Below are positions 17,507 to 26,650 of a stretch of 64,000 nucleotides of DNA, in pieces. The notes under the pieces were generated by a model. The model was given only the letters and a program-made list of their open reading frames with translations, was not told where the DNA came from and ran no database searches. The position numbers and the translations under genes are program-made. Origin of the DNA: Planctomycetota bacterium (GTDB lineage Bacteria > Planctomycetota > UBA1135 > JADKAF01); NCBI GenBank assembly GCA_016719295.1, contig JADKAF010000001.1:3100001-3164000 (forward strand), in the 5' to 3' direction. Position 1 is the stretch's first letter, and each line of letters opens with the position of its first letter.

Positions 17507-18376
17507 TTGACCTCGTCCCCAGCCTCCGCCGTTCTCTTGCGTGCGCGCGCGCTGCGCCGGCAGTTCCCCGCCGCCGGCTGGGCCGGTCTGCGCGGCGAGA
17601 AGCGCGGCGGCATCCGCGCGTTCGATCTGGAGGTGCGGGCCGGGGAGTGCGTGATCCTCCTCGGCTCGAATGGCTCGGGAAAGACCACCGCGCTGCGCTG
17701 CCTCGCGGGCCTCGAGCGCCCCGACGCAGGCAGCGTCGAAGTGCTGGGCGGCTCGGCTCTCGAGCCTGCGATCCGCCGCGAGATCGGCTACGTGCCCGAG
17801 ACCTCGCCGCTCGCGCCCGAGCGCACGGGGCGCGCGTTCCTGGAGGAGCTCGCGTTCCTCGGCGGCCTCGCGCGGCGCGAGCGCAAGCAGCGCTGCAGCG
17901 AGCTGCTCGAGCGCTTCGGGATGAGCGCGTACGCCGATCGCTCGGCGCGCGCTTACTCGAAGGGCATGCTGCGCCGCGTCGTGCTCGCACAGGCCTTCCT
18001 GCGGCCGCGACGCGTCCTGCTCTTCGACGAGCCCACCTCGGGCCTCGATGCTCCGGGCATGCTCGTCTGGCAAGCGCTGCTCGACGAAGCGCGCGCGCGC
18101 GGCGCGGCCATCGTGCTCTGCTCGCACTGGGGCAGCGAAGCCCTGGAGCTCGGCGAGCGCGCGCTGGTGCTCGAGAACGGCGCCGTGCGGACGCAAGCGC
18201 GCACGGAGGAGCTCTTCGCCGATCCGCAGGTGCGCGAGCTCGCGGTCCGCGGGCTCGGCGACCTCGACGTGGAAGCGCTGCGCGCGGAGATCGCGCGCCG
18301 CGGAGGCGAGCTGCTGAGCGTGAGGCCGCGGCGGCGCGGGCTGCGCGAGATCCTCCGGGAGATCGTCGAGCGATGA
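17507..18376 (+). CDS. ABC transporter ATP-binding protein (ABC-2/CcmA-like)
   Basis: The protein has 289 residues from a TTG start. Walker A is GSNGSGKTT, the signature region is AYSKGMLRRVV in place of canonical LSGGQ, Walker B is VLLFDEPTSGLD, and the H-loop His is in LCSHWG. The closest group by eye is the ABC-2 and haem-exporter (CcmA) ATPases. An unusual insertion (WAGLRGEKRGGI) lies before the first strand. Its TGA overlaps the next ATG (ATGA), so it is coupled to the putative permease. Cargo unknown. Confidence 0.88.
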   Translation: MTSSPASAVLLRARALRRQFPAAGWAGLRGEKRGGIRAFDLEVRAGECVILLGSNGSGKTTALRCLAGLERPDAGSVEVLGGSALEPAIRREIGYVPETSPLAPERTGRAFLEELAFLGGLARRERKQRCSELLERFGMSAYADRSARAYSKGMLRRVVLAQAFLRPRRVLLFDEPTSGLDAPGMLVWQALLDEARARGAAIVLCSHWGSEALELGERALVLENGAVRTQARTEELFADPQVRELAVRGLGDLDVEALRAEIARRGGELLSVRPRRRGLREILREIVER

Positions 18377-19425
18377 GCGGCGCACGCGCACTGCTCGGCG
18401 CGCTGCGCGCCGAGCTCGACACGCGAGCGGCGCGAGCCGCGCTGCTCGGCGCGATCGCCCTCGGCGCCGCGCTCGGCCTCGCGAACGAGGGCGCGGACGC
18501 GCGCGGCCTCTTCGCCTACGCCGTGGTCCCGCTCCTGCTCGCGCTCCTCGGCCTCGGCGCTCCGCTCGCGCGCGCTCGCTCGCGGCGCACGGGCAGCCTC
18601 GACCTCGAGCGAGTTCACGGCGCGGGGGCCCTGGCGCGCACCGGCGCCACCGCGCTGGCCCGGGCGATCGCGTGCACGCTCGCGGCCGCCGCGGCGCTCT
18701 GCGCCCTCGAGCTCGCCCTGGCCGCGCGCGACCGCGCGGGCGTCCCCCCCCACTGGACCGCGCGCCCCTTCGAGGATCTGCCGCGTCGGCGGCTCGAGCA
18801 CCGCGGCGCCGCGCTCAGCCTGCCGTCGTTCCCGCTCGACGCCGGACAGCGCTTGATCGTCCCGTTGCGCTGGCGCGGCGACGAGCGGGATCCCGTGCGC
18901 CTCGCCGTGCTGCTGCGCCCGAGCGGGACGGACGAGGTGCTCGAGCGCGAGGAGCGCATCGCGAGCAGCACGCCCCTCGTGATCACCGCTCCGGGCCCAG
19001 GCCGCTTCGAAGCGCTGCTCCTCCATCGCGGCGGAGCCGGAGAGCTGCGCTTCGATCTGCCGCTCGCGCGTCTCGAGCTCGCGCCCGCGAGCCACGGCGG
19101 AGCCGCGGCGGCGTTCCTCGCGCGAGCTCTCGCGCTCGCGCTCGGCCTCGCGGCGACGAGCGCGGCCTTGGCGGTGCTGCTGCCCCCCGGGCTCGCCGTG
19201 GCCTCGGTCGCGGCAGGTGCGCTCGCGTTGCTCGGAGCCCCGCTGCTGCTCGGCGGCGGAGCTGCGGCGCTGCTGCCCGACCTCGGCGCTCTGCTCGCGC
19301 CCGAAGCGTGGGTGAGCGGACGACCCGAGCCGCGCTGGCCCGAAGGCGCAGCTCCGCTCGCGGCGCTCGGCGCGCTCGGGCTGGCGGCAGCAGCGCTCGG
19401 CGAAGCAAGGCGGCGCGCCCCGTGA
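18373..19425 (+). CDS. Putative ABC transporter membrane subunit
   Basis: The protein has 350 residues from the ATG overlapping the ATPase stop. It has about three hydrophobic helices at the N-terminus (to ~residue 115), an extracytoplasmic beta-rich domain (about 120-235), and further hydrophobic stretches at 240-300 and near the C-terminus. It does not show an obvious ABC2_membrane signature; the assignment rests on topology and on its place directly after the ATPase. Its stop overlaps the next GTG by 4 nt. Composition is extremely Ala/Leu-rich. Confidence 0.65.
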   Translation: MSGARALLGALRAELDTRAARAALLGAIALGAALGLANEGADARGLFAYAVVPLLLALLGLGAPLARARSRRTGSLDLERVHGAGALARTGATALARAIACTLAAAAALCALELALAARDRAGVPPHWTARPFEDLPRRRLEHRGAALSLPSFPLDAGQRLIVPLRWRGDERDPVRLAVLLRPSGTDEVLEREERIASSTPLVITAPGPGRFEALLLHRGGAGELRFDLPLARLELAPASHGGAAAAFLARALALALGLAATSAALAVLLPPGLAVASVAAGALALLGAPLLLGGGAAALLPDLGALLAPEAWVSGRPEPRWPEGAAPLAALGALGLAAAALGEARRRAP

Positions 19426-20027
19426 GCGCGTGGCCGCGCTTCGCGCTCGTCGCGAGCTTGCTCGCGCTCGCCGCGCTGCTCGCTCCCGCGCGAGCGCTGC
19501 GCCGCGAGCGCGCGCTCGAGCGCCTCTCGGCGGCGCAGCGCGCGCGCCGTGCCGTGCTCGCGCCCTTCGCGCCGTGGTTCGCGAGCGCGCATTGGCTGGC
19601 GGCGGGAGCGGCGATGGAGCGCGAGGACCCCGAAGCCGCCTACGAACACGGCCTGGAGCTGCTGCTCTGGCTCCCCGGCGATGACGCACGCGCCGCCGAG
19701 CTCGTGCTCTATTTCGGGGTGGCCGCCGTCCTTCCGCTGCTGCAAGAATCGCCGCCGCGCGTCGAGCTCGCCTTCACCCTGGTTCGCCGCGCCGTCGATT
19801 TGGGGGACATCGCGCTGGAGCGCGGCGCGTCGCGCGAAGTCCTCGAGGTGCTCCGCTTGGTCCTCTCTGAGCTCGAGCTCGACTATCGCGGCGACTTCGG
19901 ACTCCGCGCGCGCTGGACCTCGGTGTTCGGGGAGACCCCCGCGAGCACCGCCGCGCGTTTCGCCGCCGCGCATCCGCTCCCGCACGAGGCGCGCCCGGAT
20001 CAGGATGGAGGCGCCGCCTCGCGATGA
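19422..20027 (+). CDS. Single-pass membrane protein of the ABC-DedA operon
   Basis: The protein has 201 residues from a GTG that shares 4 nt with the permease stop. One N-terminal transmembrane segment (FALVASLLALAALLAPARAL) is followed by a helical domain containing YEHGLELLLWLPGDDARAAE, which looks TPR-like. No catalytic residues are evident. Its place between the permease and the DedA gene, with overlaps on both sides, implies a part in the same machine. The family is not recognised. Confidence 0.65.
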   Translation: MSAWPRFALVASLLALAALLAPARALRRERALERLSAAQRARRAVLAPFAPWFASAHWLAAGAAMEREDPEAAYEHGLELLLWLPGDDARAAELVLYFGVAAVLPLLQESPPRVELAFTLVRRAVDLGDIALERGASREVLEVLRLVLSELELDYRGDFGLRARWTSVFGETPASTAARFAAAHPLPHEARPDQDGGAASR

Positions 20028-20716
20028 GCGCCTTCGCGCCGTTGCTCTCGTCCGGTCTGCTCGCGTCTGGGCTCCTGGCCTTCGATCTGCAGGGGCTCTT
20101 CGAGGAGTACACCTACCTCGCCGTCGGCCTGGCGCTCTTCCTGATGGGTCTCGGGCTGCCCATCCCGGAGGAGCTCGCCCTCGTGCTGGCGGGCTATCTC
20201 GCGTGGGCCGATCTGGCGCAGCTCTGGCTGATGATGGCCACGTGCGCCGCGGCGATCACCCTGGGCGATCTCCTGCCCTATCTCGCGGGACGCCTCTTCG
20301 GCGAGCGCTTCTTGCGCTCCCGCGCGGTGCGGCGCTGGCTGAACCCGCGGCGCATGCGCCGCTTCAACCAGCTCTTCCTCCGCTACGGCGCGAAGGTGGT
20401 CTTCTTCGCGCGCTTCTTCCCCGGCCTGCGCTCGGTGGCCTATGTGGTCGCGGGCAGCCTGGGCATGCCCCTCGCGCGCTTCCTCTTCCTGGACGGGCTC
20501 GGGATCCTCGTCACCGTGCCGACCTTCGTCGGGATCGGCTACGCCTTCGGCCGCAACATCGACGACGCCCTGCAGAAGATCCGCGAGGTCGAGCACGGGC
20601 TGATCTGGGCCATCGGTTGCGGTCTCGTCGCGGCGGCGCTCTGGATGTGGTGGAGGCGCCGTGGGCTGCGGCCGCGGGCGGAGCCCTCGTCCCCCGAGCC
20701 GAACGAGGGCGACTGA
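20024..20716 (+). CDS. DedA-family membrane protein
   Basis: The protein has 230 residues from an ATG overlapping the previous TGA. DedA/VTT features include the conserved acidic residues in GLGLPIPEELALVLAG, GDLLPYLAGRLFG, and the Arg-rich block FFARFFPGLRSVAYVVAG. Members act as undecaprenyl-phosphate or phospholipid flippases and support membrane potential. It is the last gene of the four-gene 4-nt-overlap operon, which suggests that the ABC system acts on envelope lipids or lipid-linked material (inference). Confidence 0.9.
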   Translation: MSAFAPLLSSGLLASGLLAFDLQGLFEEYTYLAVGLALFLMGLGLPIPEELALVLAGYLAWADLAQLWLMMATCAAAITLGDLLPYLAGRLFGERFLRSRAVRRWLNPRRMRRFNQLFLRYGAKVVFFARFFPGLRSVAYVVAGSLGMPLARFLFLDGLGILVTVPTFVGIGYAFGRNIDDALQKIREVEHGLIWAIGCGLVAAALWMWWRRRGLRPRAEPSSPEPNEGD

Positions 20717-20771
20717 ACGCTCCGCGCTCGACGCGGCGCTCGACGGCGAAGGCCGCGGCCGAAAGGCGGCC

Positions 20772-20799
20772 TTGCGCCTCGCCGCAAGCGGCCTAGAAT
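20772..20799 (+). promoter_or_regulatory. hppA: Candidate promoter of the pyrophosphatase gene
   Basis: TTGCGC (20772-20777), a 16-bp spacer and TAGAAT (20794-20799, five of six consensus bases) precede the gene by about 100 bp. The predicted 5' leader ends in an SD-like GAGGA 11 nt before ATG. Confidence 0.45.
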
Positions 20800-20901
20800 C
20801 CCTGCCCTTTTGCGTCGGGAGACGGTGCTTCTGGACTCCGCTCCGCTCCCACGCCTGAACCCCGTCCGAGCCCACGAACCCCGCCGAGGACGTCTCGCGT
20901 C

Positions 20902-23094
<2,193 letters not shown>

Positions 23095-23105
23095 CAACGA
23101 AGCTC

Positions 23106-23246
23106 GGTTCAACGGCTGACGCCGTTGAGACGGCAGGCTGGGTTCAACGGCTGACGCCGTTGAGACCGCGGCGTGTGCTGGGTTCAACGGCTGACGCCGT
23201 TGAGACCGCGGCGTGTGCTGGGTTCAACGGCTGACGCCGTTGAGAC
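23106..23246. repeat. Four tandem copies of a 26-bp palindromic (hairpin) repeat
   Basis: Identical 26-bp units lie at 23106-23131, 23141-23166, 23181-23206 and 23221-23246. Each has an 8-bp inverted repeat (TCAACGGC / GCCGTTGA) around a TGAC loop. Spacers are 9, 14 and 14 bp; the last two spacers are identical, so units 2 to 4 form a 40-bp tandem array. The array lies directly after hppA and may serve as an mRNA-end or REP-like element. The spacers are too short and too similar for a CRISPR array. Confidence 0.9.
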
Positions 23247-23300
23247 CAAATGGGCGAGTCGCGCGGCGGCTCGCTGCGGAGCCGACAGCTCCGCCCCCTC

Positions 23301-23336
23301 GCCCCCCGGGTCCGGCGGTTGCCGGATCCGGGGGGC
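23301..23336 (+). terminator. Long GC-rich hairpin between hppA and rsfS
   Basis: A 16-bp stem (23301-23316 with 23321-23336, one G-T type mismatch) closes a 4-nt loop. No T-run follows. It lies between the repeat array and rsfS and may end hppA transcription. Confidence 0.5.
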
Positions 23337-23347
23337 GATGCTATATC
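23319..23347 (+). promoter_or_regulatory. rsfS: Candidate rsfS promoter
   Basis: TTGCCG (23319-23324), 17 bp, and TATATC (23342-23347) match four of six consensus bases each. The -35 element overlaps the right arm of the hairpin at 23301-23336. Confidence 0.35.
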
Positions 23348-23422
23348 CGACCCCCATTCGCGGGGCCTTCGGGCAGGGTGGACGAACCGTCCGCGCGCTC
23401 GCACGGACCCCGCCTCAGTGCA

Positions 23423-23971
23423 ATGAACGAACCTCAGAAGAACGACGCTTCGCCGAAGAAGTCCGCGAAGAAGAAGAGCACGGCCGCCGCTACGACTCGC
23501 GAGAGCACGACCAAGGAGAGCAGCGCCACGAAGAGCACGGCCACGGCGAGCACGGCCACGGCGAACGCAGCCAAGGCGAGCGCAGCCAGCACGGCTGCCA
23601 AGCAGGAAGCGCTCGAGCTCGCCAAGGCCTGCGCGCAGGTCGCCCACGAGAAGCTCGCCGAGGAGATCGCGATCCTCGACGTGAGCGAGATCCTCCGCAT
23701 CGCCGACTACTTCGTGGTCCTCTCGGGCCGCAACGAGCGCCACGTGCGCTCCATCGCCGCCGAGCTGGACGTGAAGATGAAGGCGCGCGGCGTGAAGAAG
23801 GCCCGCATCGAGGGCGCCGAGGACGGGCGCTGGGCGCTGCTCGACTTCAGCGACGTGATCGTGCACGTCCTGGAGCAGGAAGCGCGGAGCTACTACGGCT
23901 TGGAGCGCCTGTGGGCCGATGCTCCGAGAGTCGAGTGGACTCCCGAGCAGCGCAGCCAGGTCGCCGGCTAG
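23423..23971 (+). CDS. rsfS: Ribosomal silencing factor RsfS with long low-complexity N-terminus
   Basis: The protein has 182 residues from ATG 23423. Residues ~60-165 are the RsfS/Iojap domain (AEEIAILDVSEILRIADYFV, VLSGRNERHVRSIA, WALLDFSDVIVHVL), which binds ribosomal protein uL14 and blocks 50S-30S joining under starvation. The first ~58 residues form a Lys/Ser/Thr/Ala low-complexity tail absent from typical 105-120-residue homologues. It is likely disordered and nucleic-acid-binding. A thioredoxin-like gene follows after 108 bp. Confidence 0.92.
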   Translation: MNEPQKNDASPKKSAKKKSTAAATTRESTTKESSATKSTATASTATANAAKASAASTAAKQEALELAKACAQVAHEKLAEEIAILDVSEILRIADYFVVLSGRNERHVRSIAAELDVKMKARGVKKARIEGAEDGRWALLDFSDVIVHVLEQEARSYYGLERLWADAPRVEWTPEQRSQVAG

Positions 23972-24079
23972 GTCTCGTCACCGAGTGACGGGCCCCGCCT
24001 CCGGGCGGTTGCGTCGACGCGAATCGACGGCAGTGCAGGGGGTGCCCGCGCGAAGAGCGCGGGCGCGCGGAGGATCGCC

Positions 24080-25834
24080 GTGGAAGAGGCGCAGGACCGG
24101 ATCGAGTGGCGCGAGTTCGGCGCGGAAGCCTTCGCGGAAGCGGAGCGCACCGATCGCCCGATCCTGCTCTCGATCGTCGCGTCCTGGTGCCGCTGGTGCC
24201 GCGAGCTCGACCGCTCGACCCTCGCCGATCCCGCGGTGGTGGCGGAGATCCGCCGGCACTTCGTGCCCGTGCGCGCCGACAAGGACCGGCGCCCCGACGT
24301 CGACGCGCGCTACAACGCCGGCGGCTGGCCCACGCTCGCCGTGCTGACGCCGGACGGCACGGCGATCACGCGCACGACCTACCTCTCGGCGAAGGCGCTG
24401 CTCCACCTCTGCTCGGAGGCGCTGCCGCTCTATCGCGCGAAGCGCGGCGAGATCGAAGGCGTCGTCGCGAAGCTCGCCGAGAAGGCGCGCGAGGACATGG
24501 AGAAGACCGTCTCCGAGCGCTTGCGCCCGCAGATCGCGCGCGACGTGCGCGCGGCGATCGAGGAGGCCTTCGACGAGGAGCACGGCGGCTTCGGCACGGG
24601 GCAGAAGTTCCCGCACACCGAAGCGATCGACTTCGCGATGATCTTGGCCGTCCGCGAGCGCGACGAGCGCATGGGCGACGTCGTCCGCGTCACGCTGGAC
24701 CGCATGGCCGCGTCCCCGATCCGCGATCGCATCGGCGGCGGTTTCTTCCGCTACGCCGCGCGCCGAGACTGGAGCGCCCCGCACCCGGAGAAGGTGCTCG
24801 ACTCCAACGCCGCGCGCCTCCACTGCTATCTCGAGGCCTGGCAGGTCTACGGCAACCCGACCTACCGCGCCGTCGCCGAGGAGACGCTCGCGTTCCTGCT
24901 GGAGACGCTGCGCGATCCCGCGACGGGGGCCTTCGCCGCCGCGCACTACGGTGAGCCCGCGTGGTTCGCGAGCTCGCGCGACGATCGGCGTCGGCAGCCG
25001 CAGGGTGCCAAGATCGATCGCACGATCTACGCCAACTGGAATGCGCAGACCGCGAGCGCCCTGTACAAGGCCTCGCGCGTCCTCGATCGCCCCGACCTGG
25101 TCGATGTCGCCGTGCAGACCCTCGGCTTCGTGCAGGAGGAGATGTACGCACCGGGCGTCGGCATCTATCACTACTTCGACGAGACCTATCACCTGCCCGG
25201 CCTGCTCTCCGACCAGGCCTACGTGCTGCGCGCGATCGTCGATCACACGCACACCACCGGCGACAACGCGAAGCTCGCTTGGGCCGCCGAGATCGTCGAG
25301 CTGCTGCGCGCGCGCGCCGCGTCGAAGAGCGGCGGCTTCTACGACACGCACGAGGGGGTCCCCTCGCCCGGCGGCTTGAAGCACCGCAATCGCTCGATCT
25401 TGGAGAACGCCGTCCTCGCCGAAGCGCTGACGCGCTTGGGCTACCTGATGCGCGACGGCGGCTACTTGGACCTCGCGCGGCGCACGCTGGAGACCTTCGT
25501 CGACGACTACCGCACCTACGGCTACTTCGTCGCCGGCTACGCGCGCGCGGTCGACCTCCTCTTCCACCCGCCGCTCTGCGTCACCGTCGTCGGCCGCCGC
25601 GGTGACGCCGCGACCCAGGCGCTGCGCCAAGCCGCCCTCGCCTCCTACGTCCCGTCACTCGTCGTGCAGCAGTTCGACCCCGAGCGCGACGAGAAGCTGC
25701 TCGCGCGCAGCGGCTGCGAAGCGCGCGCGCAGGCCGTCGCCTACGTCGAGATCCCGCGCACGAGCCAGGCGGCGGTGGAGGATCCCGCGGAGCTGCCGGC
25801 GGCGATGCGGGAGATCGATGCGGGGCGGGGCTGA
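24080..25834 (+). CDS. Thioredoxin-domain DUF255/YyaL-like protein
   Basis: The protein has 584 residues from a GTG preceded by GGAGGA with 5-nt spacing. Residues ~1-115 form a thioredoxin-like fold with active-site pair SWCRWCRE and the DUF255-type RADKDRRPDVDARY and GGWPTLAVLTPDG. The rest is an (alpha/alpha)6-barrel-like region (FDEEHGGFGTGQKFPH, IGGGFFRYA, YANWNAQTASALYKASRVLD, LLSDQAYVLRAIVDH) typical of the YyaL/spermatogenesis-associated-20 family. That family averages about 680 residues, so this is a short version. The true reaction of the family is not established; redox or sugar epimerase-like roles have been suggested by fold. Confidence 0.85.
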   Translation: MEEAQDRIEWREFGAEAFAEAERTDRPILLSIVASWCRWCRELDRSTLADPAVVAEIRRHFVPVRADKDRRPDVDARYNAGGWPTLAVLTPDGTAITRTTYLSAKALLHLCSEALPLYRAKRGEIEGVVAKLAEKAREDMEKTVSERLRPQIARDVRAAIEEAFDEEHGGFGTGQKFPHTEAIDFAMILAVRERDERMGDVVRVTLDRMAASPIRDRIGGGFFRYAARRDWSAPHPEKVLDSNAARLHCYLEAWQVYGNPTYRAVAEETLAFLLETLRDPATGAFAAAHYGEPAWFASSRDDRRRQPQGAKIDRTIYANWNAQTASALYKASRVLDRPDLVDVAVQTLGFVQEEMYAPGVGIYHYFDETYHLPGLLSDQAYVLRAIVDHTHTTGDNAKLAWAAEIVELLRARAASKSGGFYDTHEGVPSPGGLKHRNRSILENAVLAEALTRLGYLMRDGGYLDLARRTLETFVDDYRTYGYFVAGYARAVDLLFHPPLCVTVVGRRGDAATQALRQAALASYVPSLVVQQFDPERDEKLLARSGCEARAQAVAYVEIPRTSQAAVEDPAELPAAMREIDAGRG

Positions 25835-25846
25835 GGAGAGGCGCTC

Positions 25847-25876
25847 CGCTGCGGCCGAGACTCGATGGCCGCAGCG
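25847..25876. terminator. Hairpin between convergent genes
   Basis: A perfect 10-bp stem (25847-25856 with 25867-25876) with a 10-nt loop lies in the 45-bp gap between the stops at 25834 and 25880. It could terminate both genes. Confidence 0.45.
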
Positions 25877-25879
25877 AGC

Positions 25880-26491
25880 TCATGCGGGCGCGTTCCGATC
25901 ACGCAGCCCATGGATCAACCGGCGCAGCATCTCTGCGTACGGATCGGATCTCGCACCGAGGAAGCTCTCCGCGGAGCCCAGCTCACTCAAGAGCTCGAGC
26001 TTCTCACCGAGCAGATCGTGCGCGACGAGCCGGCGAGGCCACGCCAGGTCCCGCATCGGAGACGCGTTCAGCAGCTCCCGGATCCCGCGGAGAGAGGCGT
26101 TCGCTGCGAACCACGGCAGGACGATCTCATCGACGATGCGTTCGAAGATCGCGAGCTGCGCCACGAGCTCGGACTCGGTCTCGACCAGCATCTCCCAGTG
26201 CTTCTTTTCGGGCAGCAGGTAGCCCACTCCGAGCGACACCGTAGGTGAACTGAAGGTGCTCTTCGGTGTGCCCTGCAGCTCCGAGACGAGCTTCTCGATC
26301 CCCTGGTGGCGCAGGCCGACGTTCGGTATCGCGCAGAACGCGCGGCCACGTTGGCTCAGATCGAGGCCGACCCACCCGGCGACTTCGTCATTCAGCGGCA
26401 GGGTCATGGGTCGACCGCGAGCATTCCGGAAGCCGCGCTGAGCGAGCAGCTTCACCAGCTCGTCCTCGATCGACTTCTTGTTCCTATCCAA
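25880..26491 (-). CDS. Hypothetical soluble protein
   Basis: The protein has 203 residues when started at TTG 26491 (LDRNKKSIEDELVKLLAQRG), which follows GGGAG by 5 nt. A longer start at 26626 would add a Ser/Arg-rich stretch that does not look like protein. The N-terminal helix, then GWVGLDLSQRGRAFCAIPNV, and an acidic helical C-terminus suggest an alpha/beta protein, loosely like DUF4304-type families (weak). Lys and Asn use is higher than in neighbouring genes. It follows the PPC-repeat gene after 159 bp. Function unknown. Confidence 0.65.
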   Translation of the reverse strand: MDRNKKSIEDELVKLLAQRGFRNARGRPMTLPLNDEVAGWVGLDLSQRGRAFCAIPNVGLRHQGIEKLVSELQGTPKSTFSSPTVSLGVGYLLPEKKHWEMLVETESELVAQLAIFERIVDEIVLPWFAANASLRGIRELLNASPMRDLAWPRRLVAHDLLGEKLELLSELGSAESFLGARSDPYAEMLRRLIHGLRDRNAPA

Positions 26492-26650
26492 TACAGCTCC
26501 CAGCGCTCCCGGACGACGGCTCGAGCTCGTTGATGAGGAGCCCATCCACCCGCTGCTGGCGGACCGACGAACCGCGATACCAACCTCAACGAATCGCGGT
26601 GTGAGAAGGAGCGATCCCCTTCCCACACCGCGAACCAGGAGCCCAGGATC

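Noticed and set aside
23106..23246. CRISPR-like array
   Set aside because: Spacers are only 9-14 bp and two are identical, with no cas gene near. It is a tandem hairpin repeat.
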